Assembly (NCBI GenBank): GCA_030682255.1
Contig: JAUXOK010000024.1
Location: forward strand, 124,001-188,000
Direction of reading: 5' to 3'
Length of the DNA stretch: 64,000 bases
Origin: Bacteroidota bacterium
GTDB taxonomy: Bacteria; Bacteroidota; Bacteroidia; NS11-12g; UBA955
Below, piece by piece: positions 29,009 through 37,920 of the stretch (the stretch's first letter is position 1; each line of letters opens with the position of its first letter). The translations under genes were made by a program, and so were the position numbers. Under the pieces are notes generated by a model. The model did no database searches and had not been told where the DNA came from. It saw only the letters and a program-made list of their open reading frames with translations.

Positions 29009-30238
29009 ATGACCAAACCAAAAAATGCCTATTGGATTGTTGTTATTGCTGCCTTAGGCTATTTTGTTGACATCTACGATTTAATACTTTTTAATGTTGT
29101 AAAGGAAACGAGTTTGGCTGCCATTGGCATCACAGGCGAACTATACAAAACTTATGAAATAACACTTTTTAATTGGCAGATGTTTGGCATGCTCATTGGT
29201 GGATTGCTTTGGGGTATTTTAGGCGATAAAAAAGGACGTGTTTCTGTTTTATTTGGCTCTATCATCATGTATTCCCTTGCTAATATTGCCAATGGCATGG
29301 TGAGTAATATCAATCAGTATGTGGTTTGTAGATTTATAGCAGGCATTGGTTTAGCAGGAGAATTAGGCGCAGGAATAACGCTTGTTAGCGAAACAATGCA
29401 CAAAGACAAACGCGGCATTGGCACTATGATAATTGTTTCATTTGGCGCTTTGGGAGCTGTTTTTGCAGCCATTGTTGGCAAATATTTAACTTGGAACAGT
29501 GCTTATTTTCTTGGTGGTGGCTTGGGTTTGGCACTTTTAGCGTTAAGAGCTGGCGCATTTGAATCTGGTATGTATAGCCAAATCAAAACCGACAAATCTA
29601 TTTCGAAAGGTAATTTCTTCATGCTTTTTCAAACCAAAGCTCGTGCTTTTCTCTATCTCAAATCCATTGCCATAGGCGTTCCTATTTGGTTTATGATTGG
29701 CGTTTTAATTAATTTGTCGCCAAGATTCATTACTGTTGAAGGTATTGACACCAAAACGATGCTAGGCGCAGCAGTGATGTTCACCTACATTGGCTTAAGT
29801 GTTGGTGATGTATTTAGCGGATTATTAAGTCAGCTACTTAAAAGTAGAAAAAAAGTAATTTACATTTATCTATTTCTGTCACTTGGATTAATCATCTATT
29901 ACTTAAACACCCCAACCCAAAATTTCACTCAATTTAGAATCAGTTGCTTGCTTCTTGGCATTGGAACTGGCTATTGGGCACTCTTTGTTCAAGTGGCTTC
30001 CGAAAACTTTGGCACTAACATCCGAAGCACCGTTACAAACACTGTTCCTAACTTTGTGCGCTTCAGCGTAGTTCCCATTTCACTGTCTTTCAAATACCTA
30101 AGTCAACACATGACCGTACAAAGTGCAGCATTCATTGTTGGGGGCATTTGTTTAGCAATAGCTTTAATTTCCTTATATTTAATGAAAGAAACTTTTAGCA
30201 AAGATTTGAATTATCATGAGGAGGATGTGGTTGATTAG
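29009..30238 (+). CDS. MFS transporter
   Basis: A 409-residue inner-membrane major facilitator with about 12 predicted helices. The loop 2-3 signature appears as GGLLWGILGDKKGRVS and the TM4 region as CRFIAGIGLAGELGAGITLV, which resembles the sugar/aromatic acid-type MFS carriers. The substrate cannot be read. The start at 29009 is 6 bp after the DUF6029 stop, so the two are translationally close and probably act together. A small hairpin CCGCA/TGCGG at 30243-30259 follows the stop codon, without a T tract. Confidence 0.86.
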   Translation: MTKPKNAYWIVVIAALGYFVDIYDLILFNVVKETSLAAIGITGELYKTYEITLFNWQMFGMLIGGLLWGILGDKKGRVSVLFGSIIMYSLANIANGMVSNINQYVVCRFIAGIGLAGELGAGITLVSETMHKDKRGIGTMIIVSFGALGAVFAAIVGKYLTWNSAYFLGGGLGLALLALRAGAFESGMYSQIKTDKSISKGNFFMLFQTKARAFLYLKSIAIGVPIWFMIGVLINLSPRFITVEGIDTKTMLGAAVMFTYIGLSVGDVFSGLLSQLLKSRKKVIYIYLFLSLGLIIYYLNTPTQNFTQFRISCLLLGIGTGYWALFVQVASENFGTNIRSTVTNTVPNFVRFSVVPISLSFKYLSQHMTVQSAAFIVGGICLAIALISLYLMKETFSKDLNYHEEDVVD

Positions 30239-30299
30239 TTTGCCGCATGTGAACTGCGGGAGGTTAATTGTTAATGGTAGTTTAGGTTTTCCGTTCTAA

Positions 30300-30500
30300 T
30301 ATTTTGCGTTCCTCGTTCTGCGTTCTTAATTCTAGCTTATTCTAAAATCTAAAATCTAAAATTCCTCGTTCTGCATTCTAAATTCTAACTTATTCTGAAA
30401 TCTGAATTCTAAAATCTACAATCTGAAATTCCTCATTCTGCGTTCTTAATTCTAACTTATTCTAAACTCTGACTTCTAACTTCAAATTTCTAACTTCCAT
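30300..30500. repeat. Degenerate AT-rich tandem repeat
   Basis: Three imperfect copies of a unit beginning near TTCCTCGTTCTGCGTTC and continuing with TTCTAACTTATTCTAAAATCT start at about 30308, 30361 and 30428. Inside each unit the short word TCTAAAATCT or TCTAACTT recurs. No reading frame or hairpin of note is present. It fills most of the 296-bp gap between the MFS gene and miaE. Confidence 0.75.
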
Positions 30501-30534
30501 TAATGGAATCTTCCTTTAATTCGGTTAATTTTGC

Positions 30535-31173
30535 ATGGATGATTCTAAAAAATTAATCACTCATTATTTTATGCAAGACCTTCAAAAAACTAAACTCGGA
30601 CTCGTGATGGCAACCGACCCACGATGGGTGAATATTGCCGAAATGAATATCGGATATATCCTTAGTGACCATGCATGGTGTGAACAAAAAGCTGCTACAA
30701 CTGGCATTTCTCTCATTGTTAAATATGCACATTATCCGCAAATCATCGAAGAAGTTACACCCATCGTTGCTGAAGAGTGGGGGCATTTTAGACGTGTATT
30801 AAAAGAACTCAAAAAAAGAGATTTACCATTTGAAATGCCTCGAAAAGACGACTACGTCAATAAATTATTTGGCATAGAAAAAAGAGGATTAAAACCTGAT
30901 GAAGTAGCAGTAGAAAAGCTCTTAATTAGCGCCATGATAGAAGCACGAAGTTGCGAACGTTTCAGGTTATTAAGTTTGCATATTCAAGATGAAGAACTCA
31001 AAGTATTTTACAGAGAATTTATGGAAAGTGAAGCAGGTCATTACCACACTTTTTTAAACTTAGCCAAAAGTATTTTACCTGCTGATTATGTCATGAACCG
31101 ATGGAACGAATTTTTGATTGCCGAGGCGGACATTATGAAATCTATGGAATTGAGAGGCGATAGGATTCATTAA
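30535..31173 (+). CDS. miaE: tRNA 2-methylthio-N6-isopentenyl-A37 hydroxylase MiaE
   Basis: A 212-residue ferritin-like diiron monooxygenase that hydroxylates ms2i6A37 in tRNA. The signature TDPRWVNIAEMNIGYILSDHAWCEQKAA, read here as ATDPRWVNIAEMN and DHAWCEQKA, places the first metal ligands; further carboxylate/His ligands are in VAEEWGHFRRVL, EARSCERFRLL and ESEAGHYHTFL. It acts in the cytoplasm on tRNAs reading UNN codons. The start is uncertain: the second in-frame ATG at 30571 gives a protein closer to the family N-terminus, and a -7-like box TAATTTTG lies at 30526-30533. Its presence implies MiaA and MiaB elsewhere in the genome. Confidence 0.92.
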   Translation: MDDSKKLITHYFMQDLQKTKLGLVMATDPRWVNIAEMNIGYILSDHAWCEQKAATTGISLIVKYAHYPQIIEEVTPIVAEEWGHFRRVLKELKKRDLPFEMPRKDDYVNKLFGIEKRGLKPDEVAVEKLLISAMIEARSCERFRLLSLHIQDEELKVFYREFMESEAGHYHTFLNLAKSILPADYVMNRWNEFLIAEADIMKSMELRGDRIH

Positions 31174-31229
31174 GAAATTTGGTTATATTAAAATTATTTC
31201 ATAAATTGCCATGATAACAACAATAAAAC

Positions 31230-31889
31230 ATGCAAAAACTCATCTATTTAATTATAATTACTCACTTATTCGCATGTAAAAACGAATTAAAAATCAAAAA
31301 AGACACTTATATCAATTTCATTGAAAGTGCGGCTCAAGCCAGAACCATAGAAGCTAAATACAGGTTTACTGAAGATAATCTTGGTGCTAAGTTTACTTAT
31401 GATGCAGAATGTATTGGATTGAAAGAAAACAAAAGTATAAATTATTATATCAAACAAGTTTTTGATGATTCGATTGTGAGTGAAAATTACACTGTGACAG
31501 TTAAGGGTGAACAAACTACTCTAACTTCTTATCCAAAGTATTACCCTGTTGATGATTTAAATGATCAAGACTTGATAAATATGGATTTTATAGATTATAA
31601 ATTACTGAGATATTTATTTGAAGATAAAGAATTGATTAAACGTCAAAAAAATGAAAACATCATTTATAAACCCAATCAATTGATTGTTAATGATTCTGCT
31701 TTTACAAGAACTTTTACATTTAATTCAAAGAATGAATTGGTTCAGATAATAAACACCAATTTAAAGTCCGATAAAACTCACACCATCGATATTTTATCCC
31801 TGAATATAGAACAAAAATATAATTTAGAAATGGAAAGATGGATGATGGAAAAGGATGAAGTAAAAGCAGTACTTAAAGCTAACTTATAA
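31230..31889 (+). CDS. Hypothetical lipoprotein
   Basis: A 219-residue protein with a type II signal sequence: MQKLIYLIIITHLFACKNE, with Cys16 as the predicted lipidated residue after LFA. The mature part is Lys/Glu/Asp-rich and alternates strands and polar stretches (EADYRFTED-like segments such as TIEAKYRFTEDNLGAKF); no family was recognised. It follows miaE by 56 bp and its last 6 bp overlap the convergent MBL gene. It is probably anchored in the inner or outer membrane facing the periplasm. Function unknown. Confidence 0.75.
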   Translation: MQKLIYLIIITHLFACKNELKIKKDTYINFIESAAQARTIEAKYRFTEDNLGAKFTYDAECIGLKENKSINYYIKQVFDDSIVSENYTVTVKGEQTTLTSYPKYYPVDDLNDQDLINMDFIDYKLLRYLFEDKELIKRQKNENIIYKPNQLIVNDSAFTRTFTFNSKNELVQIINTNLKSDKTHTIDILSLNIEQKYNLEMERWMMEKDEVKAVLKANL

Positions 31890-32726
31890 ATCAGATAATT
31901 TAAAAATTCTATCAGGTATAAATTGTCCTTTTTCATTTTTGGTAACGGTGCAACATTCGTTAATTGGGTCGTGCTCGAAAAACAAAATGGTTTGATTGGA
32001 GAAAGCTTGGTTTAAAAAAGCTAACTTATCTTGCATACTCTCCAAAGGTTTGATATCATAAGCCATCACATAATTCACAGGCAAATGCCCCATAGACGGG
32101 ATTAAATCAGCACAAAACACAATGGTTTGACCTTTGTAATTAATATGTGGCAACATCATAGCTTCGGTATGACCATATACTTTTGGCAAGGTCATAAAAT
32201 CAGCCACTTCATTGCCATTTTCAACAAAAAACAATTGCCCACTTTCTTGAATAGGCATAATATTTTCAGTTAAAAAACTCGCCTTTTCTCTTGGATTACT
32301 GTCCAAAGCATGTTGCCAATGTTCTTTGTTACTCCAATATTTTGCATTTTTAAAAGCCGTTTGATATTTGGTTCTATCGCTGTTCCAAACTACACTTCCA
32401 CCACAATGGTCGAAATGCAAATGAGAAAGAACCACATCTGTAATATCATCTCTGTGAAAACCTAGTTTAGCCAAAGATAAATCCAAAGTGGCATCACCAT
32501 TTAAATAATAAAATCCAAAGAATTTATCAGATTGTTTATTACCAATACCATTGTCGATTAAAATTAAACGATTGCCGTCTTCTATCAACAAACAACGCAT
32601 GGCCCAATTACACATATTGTTTTCATCAGCAGGATTCAATTTTTGCCAAATAGTTTTGGGTACCACACCAAACATGGCACCACCATCTAATTTAAAAAAA
32701 CCCGTGTCTATTGTATATAAATGCAT
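31884..32726 (-). CDS. MBL-fold metallo-hydrolase
   Basis: A 280-residue metallo-beta-lactamase-fold hydrolase without a signal peptide. The zinc motif SHLHFDHCGG holds His102, His104, Asp106 and His107; further ligands appear in KVYGHTEAMMLP (His), IVFCADLIPS (Asp) and LFFEHDPINECC (His). The layout resembles quorum-quenching lactonase-like and related ring-opening hydrolases of the larger (~280 residues) type, but the substrate is not evident. It differs from the smaller MBL enzyme at 13929-14567. It is convergent with the lipoprotein gene (6-bp overlap) and 27 bp downstream of the glycosyltransferase gene on the same strand. Confidence 0.86.
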   Translation of the reverse strand: MHLYTIDTGFFKLDGGAMFGVVPKTIWQKLNPADENNMCNWAMRCLLIEDGNRLILIDNGIGNKQSDKFFGFYYLNGDATLDLSLAKLGFHRDDITDVVLSHLHFDHCGGSVVWNSDRTKYQTAFKNAKYWSNKEHWQHALDSNPREKASFLTENIMPIQESGQLFFVENGNEVADFMTLPKVYGHTEAMMLPHINYKGQTIVFCADLIPSMGHLPVNYVMAYDIKPLESMQDKLAFLNQAFSNQTILFFEHDPINECCTVTKNEKGQFIPDRIFKLSDL

Positions 32727-32753
32727 GGCACGAATTTAGGAATTAGCAAACAA

Positions 32754-33674
32754 TTAAGAAAAAAGTCTTTTAATTAAACTTTCTTTTTCAAGCAATAACT
32801 TTAGTTTAACAAATTCCGAGTTATTACTTAATTGATGATGTTTCATATACAAATCCAATTGCCAAGCAAAGGCTTTTTTGGCATTCTTGAACATTTTTTT
32901 AAATTTATGCTTTTTAACAAAATCCAATAATTTAATCAAATCAACCTGATCTAAATGCTGAAGTTTGCAAAAATCATGATAAATTTGGTATAAAGTAATA
33001 GGAATAACAATGCCAGCTTCGTGCAATATCTGATTTCTAATTTCAATAGCACTTTGTTCTTGCGTATCATTAGAAGGCTTGTTTGGAGGCACATGATATG
33101 ATATAACTTGAGTTTGTAAATTATGAAAACGCAAACCGGATTTGATGCATTGATACCAAAAGTCATAATCTTGAGCACGAACGTAGTTAGAATTATATTT
33201 AAATTTAACACCAAAATGACCGATTCTATTTCTAATAATTATAGCAGGGTGAACCATTGGACAATTGATTAATAAAAAAGAGGCAATCATATCATGTTTT
33301 TCATGCAATGGCCAAGTATTTTCTGTTTCATTAACAAAAAACATTCCTGAACTGATGTCAACTTTAGGGTTATTTTCCATAAAATCTAGTTGCAATTTGA
33401 GACGATTAGGCAAAGAACTATCGTCAGAATCATTGTAGGCAATGTATTTGGTCTTAATTTGAGGGAAAGCCCAATTCATTACATCCGACCTAACATGCAT
33501 TCCCTCTGGCAATAACAATACCTGATGCGGAATTCCTATAGGCTCTTGAGGCATTTTATGAGATAGAATCACCCAATCGAAGTCCTTGTAAGTTTGTCTT
33601 TCAAGCCCAGATATACAACGATCAAATTGGGTTTCATTCTCATGTAAGTATGTAAGAACCGTAATTTTATTCAT
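32754..33674 (-). CDS. GT2-family glycosyltransferase
   Basis: A 306-residue protein with the GT-A fold start ITVLTYLHENETQFDRCISG, a typical family 2 opening (short sequence of invariant strand, then the acceptor loop). The nucleotide/metal motif appears as YIAYNDSDDSSLPNRL around residues 75-90, followed by the RAQDYDFWYQC segment that usually carries the catalytic base region. It likely transfers sugars to surface glycan or lipid carriers in the cytoplasm. A -7-like box (TATCTTTG on the minus strand, 33706-33699) lies 25 bp upstream of the ATG. No other glycan genes are adjacent, so its pathway is open. Confidence 0.84.
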   Translation of the reverse strand: MNKITVLTYLHENETQFDRCISGLERQTYKDFDWVILSHKMPQEPIGIPHQVLLLPEGMHVRSDVMNWAFPQIKTKYIAYNDSDDSSLPNRLKLQLDFMENNPKVDISSGMFFVNETENTWPLHEKHDMIASFLLINCPMVHPAIIIRNRIGHFGVKFKYNSNYVRAQDYDFWYQCIKSGLRFHNLQTQVISYHVPPNKPSNDTQEQSAIEIRNQILHEAGIVIPITLYQIYHDFCKLQHLDQVDLIKLLDFVKKHKFKKMFKNAKKAFAWQLDLYMKHHQLSNNSEFVKLKLLLEKESLIKRLFS

Positions 33675-33873
33675 TTAAATAGATGATTTTTAATGTATCA
33701 AAGATAATGAATAAAAGTAATTGAAAATTAACTATAAAATCTTTGATTATTAAACCATTATAAAAATCAAAAACTTGAAACATTAATTTAATTATTCATT
33801 TTTAACCCAAATTTAACCTAAATATACACATCCAACAACATAGGTATTTTAATTTGCACCATTATATTTTAAA

Positions 33874-35412
33874 ATGATTCGTTTAATTCTTTTCTTTGTA
33901 CTATTTGCCGCCTTACATCTTTTGTTTTGGTCTTGCAATCCTACTAAAACCAAGCAAGAATCAGAAGGAAAAGCTTTAGCCGCCCAATATTGTCAAGGCT
34001 GTCATTTATTGCCCGAACCCAATCATTTAGACAAAAACACTTGGCAAAATCATGTTTTACCCAAAATGGGACATTTTTTGGGGTTTTACAAAACACCCGA
34101 AGAGCGTTTGAGTTTATTTGAAAACAATCCCGCAGACGAACATCTGAAAATCAAAAACATTTACCCCGAAAAGCCCTTGTTTTCTGAAAAAGACTGGCTT
34201 GCCATACTAGATTATTACATTAAAAATGCACCCGAAAAACTCAGTGTAGAAACTTTTAAAATAGAAAAAAACAATCCTTTTTTCAAAACCATTATTCCTC
34301 CCAATAAATATTCGCCACCCTCTACTACCCTATTTCAATTTAACCCAAATGGCGGACTCTATTTTGGCGATGCCCACACCCAACAGTTCATCGAACTGAA
34401 CGCTGATTTTAGTATCAAAAGAAATATCGAAGTAGAAGAAGGTGCAGTGTGTATCAACGAAATGCCTGGGCAATTATTTGTCACTTTTATGGGCAGTTTT
34501 TCTCCCACAGATAATCCCAAAGGCATTGTAACATCCTTTCCAAAACAAGGCATCGAAGGCTCAAAAATCATCATCGACAATTTAAGAAGACCAGTGGATA
34601 CTAAGGTTGAAGACCTCAATCAAGATGGTTTGCCCGATTTTGTGATTGCTGAATTTGGAAAGTTTACGGGTTGTTTGGCATGGCACAAAAACTTAGGCAA
34701 CGGAAAATTCGAAAAAAACATTTTATGGGACAAACCTGGCTGTACCAAAGTACAAATCATAGACATGAACCAAGATGGTTTGAAAGACATCATCGCCCTT
34801 TTTGCTCAAGCAGACGAAGGGATAGACATTTATTACAACCTAGGAAAAGGCAATTTCAAAAGAGAACGTGTGCTCAGTTTTCCACCCTCCTATGGGTCTA
34901 GTTCCATGAGAATTCAGGATTTTAATAATGATGGTTTTCCTGATATTGTTTACACCGCAGGCGACAATGCCGATTTTTTACCTATCCTAAAGCCTTATCA
35001 CGGTATTTATTTGTTTGAAAACAATGGACAAAACCAATTTAAACAAACCCTGTTTTTGCCTTTAAATGGAGCTTATTCCGCCTTCATTCACGATTTTGAC
35101 CAAGACGGCAAACAAGACATAGCCGCCATTTCTTTTTTCCCTGACTTCAAAAACCAAATAGAACAAGGTTTTGTCTTTTTTCACAACCAAGGCATTGGAC
35201 TCACAAACACTAAAAACTTCAAAGCATACAGTTTCCCGGAAGTCAACAAAGGCAGATGGATATTAATGGATGCAGCAGATTTTGATCAAGATGGCGATTT
35301 AGACATTGGTCTAGGCTCTTTGATAATGGAAGTTGTTCCCAAAATGGGCATAGAAGAACAGTGGATCAAAGATGGTATTCCATTCTTGATTTTGAGGAAT
35401 GGGGCGAGGTGA
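33874..35412 (+). CDS. Lipoprotein with haem c motif and FG-GAP/VCBS repeats
   Basis: A 512-residue lipoprotein. The signal ends LLFWSC with Cys21 as the lipid anchor. A single haem c motif CQGCH follows at residues 40-44, in a small cytochrome c-like segment. From about residue 230 there are repeated Ca-binding FG-GAP/VCBS blades: DLNQDGLPDFV, DMNQDGLKDII, DFNNDGFPDIV, DFDQDGKQDIA and DFDQDGDLDIG, enough for a seven-bladed propeller with other blades diverged. The mix of an electron carrier and a beta-propeller suggests a surface or periplasmic redox or binding protein. Such haem-plus-VCBS proteins occur in Bacteroidota and Planctomycetes; role unknown. Confidence 0.85.
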   Translation: MIRLILFFVLFAALHLLFWSCNPTKTKQESEGKALAAQYCQGCHLLPEPNHLDKNTWQNHVLPKMGHFLGFYKTPEERLSLFENNPADEHLKIKNIYPEKPLFSEKDWLAILDYYIKNAPEKLSVETFKIEKNNPFFKTIIPPNKYSPPSTTLFQFNPNGGLYFGDAHTQQFIELNADFSIKRNIEVEEGAVCINEMPGQLFVTFMGSFSPTDNPKGIVTSFPKQGIEGSKIIIDNLRRPVDTKVEDLNQDGLPDFVIAEFGKFTGCLAWHKNLGNGKFEKNILWDKPGCTKVQIIDMNQDGLKDIIALFAQADEGIDIYYNLGKGNFKRERVLSFPPSYGSSSMRIQDFNNDGFPDIVYTAGDNADFLPILKPYHGIYLFENNGQNQFKQTLFLPLNGAYSAFIHDFDQDGKQDIAAISFFPDFKNQIEQGFVFFHNQGIGLTNTKNFKAYSFPEVNKGRWILMDAADFDQDGDLDIGLGSLIMEVVPKMGIEEQWIKDGIPFLILRNGAR

Positions 35413-35454
35413 TTTTATTCAACACATCGAATACTTTTTGGTTTTTTAAGGTTT

Positions 35455-35517
35455 TTGTATGATATATTGAATAAAAATACTATTTTTGCGCATTCTATTT
35501 GATATATTGAATAAAAA
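35455..35517 (+). promoter_or_regulatory. Promoter flanked by an 18-bp direct repeat
   Basis: TTG (35455-35457) and TATTTTTG (35481-35488) form a candidate promoter with a 23-bp spacer. The 18-mer TGATATATTGAATAAAAA occurs twice, at 35460-35477 (inside the spacer) and 35500-35517 (right before the ATG at 35519), 40 bp apart. This placement suits operator sites that would block transcription, possibly autoregulation; that is inference. Confidence 0.5.
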
Positions 35518-35518
35518 C

Positions 35519-36727
35519 ATGAAATTTTCTTCTCAAATTCACCATAGAAATAGGTACATCAACAAAGTGGAACCCTTTATTGGCAAAAGCTTAATAAAAG
35601 TGTTTACTGGACAAAGACGAGTTGGTAAAAGTTATTTGTTGTTTCAAATCATTGAAATCATTCGCGCGAAGGACAGTGAAGCAACTATTTGTTATATCAA
35701 TAAAGAAGATTTGAATTTTGACTTTATAAAAACAGGCAAAAACTTACATGATTATGTCATGACTAAAAAGCAAGGAAAAACCTATGTGTTTATTGATGAA
35801 ATTCAAGATATTGATGGATTTGAAATAGGTTTGAGGTCTTTGTTATTAGATGAAGAGTTGGATTTGTATTGTACGGGTAGCAATGCAAATTTATTGTCTG
35901 GAGATATAGCTGGATATTTAAGTGGCAGATACATCGAAACCGTAGTTTATAGTTTGTCTTATGATGAGTTTTTAGATTTTCATCATTTGAAAGAACATTC
36001 AAATGCTTTAGAAAAATACATGAAATATGGCGGATTACCTTATTTAAAACATTTGCCATTGCAAGACGAAATTGTGTTTGAATATCTAAAAAACATATAC
36101 TCATCAATCGTATATAAAGACATCATTAATCGCTATGCCATCAGAAATGTGCGTTTTTTAGAACAAATGATACAGTTTTTAGCAAGCAATACTGGAAGTC
36201 TTTTTTCTGCCAATAAAATCAGTGATTATTTAAAATCTCAAAAAGTAAACATGGGTGTAAGTCAGGTTTTAACTTATATCCATCATTTAAGCAATGCATT
36301 TTTGGTTCACAAGGTTAGCCGTTATGATGTGATAGGCAAGCGCCTTTTTGAAACGGGCGAAAAATACTATTTTGAAAATATTGGCATTAGAAATGGCATT
36401 TGGGGTTACAGACTTGAGGACAGAGGGAAGATAATAGAAAATATCGTTTATAATCATTTGTTGATTTGGGGATACAAAGTGCATGTAGGGGTAATGGGCA
36501 ATGAAGAGATTGACTTTGTATGTGAAAAAGACGGAGAAAAAATCTACATCCAAGTAGCATTAACCATACAAAACGATAGTACGATGTTAAGAGAATTTGG
36601 AAATCTTCAAAAAATAAAAGACCATTTTCCCAAATGGGTAATAAGTTTAGATGAAATGGAAACCAATAGTTTTGAAGGCATCAAACACGTTCATTTAAGG
36701 AAGTTTTTAATTACTGGTTTCAATTAG
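35519..36727 (+). CDS. AAA-type ATPase with DUF4143 domain
   Basis: A 402-residue ATPase of the AAA_14/DUF4143 family. Walker A is GQRRVGKSYL (from residue 31) and Walker B is YVFIDEIQDI (about 89-98), followed by the sensor-like YCTGSNANLLSG. The second half contains the DUF4143 region with SLSYDEFLDF, a winged-helix-like part (SANKISDYLKSQKVNM) and the C-terminal PD-(D/E)XK-like stretch EIDFVCEKDGEKIYIQVA. These proteins are common and often found in mobile or defence contexts, but their activity is not well defined. I start at 35519 because the longer frame runs through the repeat/promoter region. The gene is unlinked to neighbours and marks the left edge of the accessory region. Confidence 0.85.
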   Translation: MKFSSQIHHRNRYINKVEPFIGKSLIKVFTGQRRVGKSYLLFQIIEIIRAKDSEATICYINKEDLNFDFIKTGKNLHDYVMTKKQGKTYVFIDEIQDIDGFEIGLRSLLLDEELDLYCTGSNANLLSGDIAGYLSGRYIETVVYSLSYDEFLDFHHLKEHSNALEKYMKYGGLPYLKHLPLQDEIVFEYLKNIYSSIVYKDIINRYAIRNVRFLEQMIQFLASNTGSLFSANKISDYLKSQKVNMGVSQVLTYIHHLSNAFLVHKVSRYDVIGKRLFETGEKYYFENIGIRNGIWGYRLEDRGKIIENIVYNHLLIWGYKVHVGVMGNEEIDFVCEKDGEKIYIQVALTIQNDSTMLREFGNLQKIKDHFPKWVISLDEMETNSFEGIKHVHLRKFLITGFN

Positions 36728-36766
36728 AATTGTCTGTTATTGATTTTGTACAACAGGGCGAGGAAA

Positions 36767-37498
36767 TTATTTAATAATTAATCTCACAGTATTGACTTCA
36801 ATTTCATTTTCCCTACAAAAGATAGCCTTCACATTTTCAAACAAAATAATATCTCCTTTTTTAGAATTGCGAATTAAAAAATTCAATGCTTTCCAAGAAA
36901 TAGACCTTGACATACCAATATTTTCCATTATGGTGTCATTTGTTTCATTGACAAAATAATCATCGTCATAAAACAATCCTTTTCTGTCATAATGCTCCTT
37001 TTGATACAACAAAGAATCATTCCTCAAAACCTTAAAATTGAAAGCACAAATTTTAGCATAAGGGCATACCGAATTACATAGTTCACTAACTCCACATTTT
37101 AATTGCAAAGTCATTTTAGTATCAATGCGTTCTTGACTTATGCTGTCATTTTCAGCCCAAAAAGAAGAAGCTAGAGGTGGATGAATGAGATACTCAACAT
37201 TATAATTAGCGCTGTCTAACCAATTAACTTTTTTCTTATTCCTCATTATTCCAACTCTGATTTTTACAGATTTTATATCACAATCGATTAGGTTATATTT
37301 AAAAGAATTTGACAAAAAAACAAGCGTATCAGAATTAGCTAATACTATTAAATTTTTAGGGTTAGTTTTGGTAGAAATTATTATAGAATTCTCTACCCAA
37401 AAGTATAATTTATTATTGTTATTTACTTTTATAATACTTTGAGAAAATAACAAAGTTGAAAATTGAAAAAAGCAGAGTATTAAAACTATAGTTTTCAT
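36767..37498 (-). CDS. Secreted protein with a GldM-like C-terminal domain
   Basis: A 243-residue exported protein; the ATG at 37498 gives the signal MKTIVLILCFFQFSTLLFSQ. The C-terminal half resembles the last domain of the T9SS motor protein GldM: AFNFKVLRNDSLL, then ISWKALNFLIRNSKKGDIILFENVKA and NTVRLIIK, corresponding to the GldM pattern of a strand, an xxLxxLKKGdxixfedIkA turn and a final strand. The transmembrane and coiled-coil parts of GldM are absent. Four or more cysteines (CGVSELCNSVCPYAKIC) form an unusual cluster that could bind metal or make disulfides. It is a solitary paralogue-like domain protein; partner and role unknown. Confidence 0.68.
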   Translation of the reverse strand: MKTIVLILCFFQFSTLLFSQSIIKVNNNNKLYFWVENSIIISTKTNPKNLIVLANSDTLVFLSNSFKYNLIDCDIKSVKIRVGIMRNKKKVNWLDSANYNVEYLIHPPLASSFWAENDSISQERIDTKMTLQLKCGVSELCNSVCPYAKICAFNFKVLRNDSLLYQKEHYDRKGLFYDDDYFVNETNDTIMENIGMSRSISWKALNFLIRNSKKGDIILFENVKAIFCRENEIEVNTVRLIIK

Positions 37499-37575
37499 TG
37501 ACACAAATTTAAAACAGAGATGCTGTAAAGTCAACCCTAAAACAATTTAATGTTTTTTTCTTTTTTAGAAATAAA

Positions 37576-37653
37576 AAAGAGGATATCATATATCCAGCTT
37601 TATTTGGCGATATTTTTATATTGGTCTTGTTCTAAAACCAGAAAACCCTCTTT
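37576..37653. other. Hairpin-rich non-coding segment
   Basis: In the 422-bp gap between the GldM-like gene and 37921, complementary ends AAAGAGG (37576-37582) and CCTCTTT (37647-37653) enclose smaller hairpins: GGATAT-CAT-ATATCC (37581-37595), ATAT-TTTT-ATAT (37610-37621) and TGGT...ACCA (37622-37640). The inner and outer stems share two G residues, so they may be alternative. It could be a structured leader or small RNA; no named family was recognised and no covariation is available. Confidence 0.3.
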
Positions 37654-37753
37654 ATAGGAAGGTTTTACCTGGACTAAACAACAATATTTAACTAAAAACT
37701 AGAATTTCAAAAATAGATTTATTTTTTTAAATTAAATAAAACAAGATGAATTT

Positions 37754-37842
37754 TTCAACATAAAAAAGTAGCCTTTCATAATAAAAAAGTCATGTTTTAT
37801 CCATTCAATAAAATTGCAACGTGTTTCAATAGTATATTCTTG
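37754..37842 (+). promoter_or_regulatory. Paired 21-bp-spaced activator sites and promoter (site pair 1)
   Basis: TTCAACATAAAAAAGT (37754-37769) and TTCATAATAAAAAAGT (37775-37790) are direct repeats 21 bp apart. The -7-like box TATTCTTG is at 37835-37842, its start 45 bp after the second repeat; TTG at 37814-37816 may be a weak -33. The same layout recurs at 38585-38672 and, inverted, at 54253-54340. Two in-phase direct repeats upstream of a weak promoter fit binding by a LytTR-type activator dimer. Confidence 0.72.
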
Positions 37843-37920
37843 AGAGATATGTCTAAATTAAATTTCTCTATCATTAAACTTTAAAATTATATCCAATCCT
37901 TCAAAGTTTATCTTACAATT

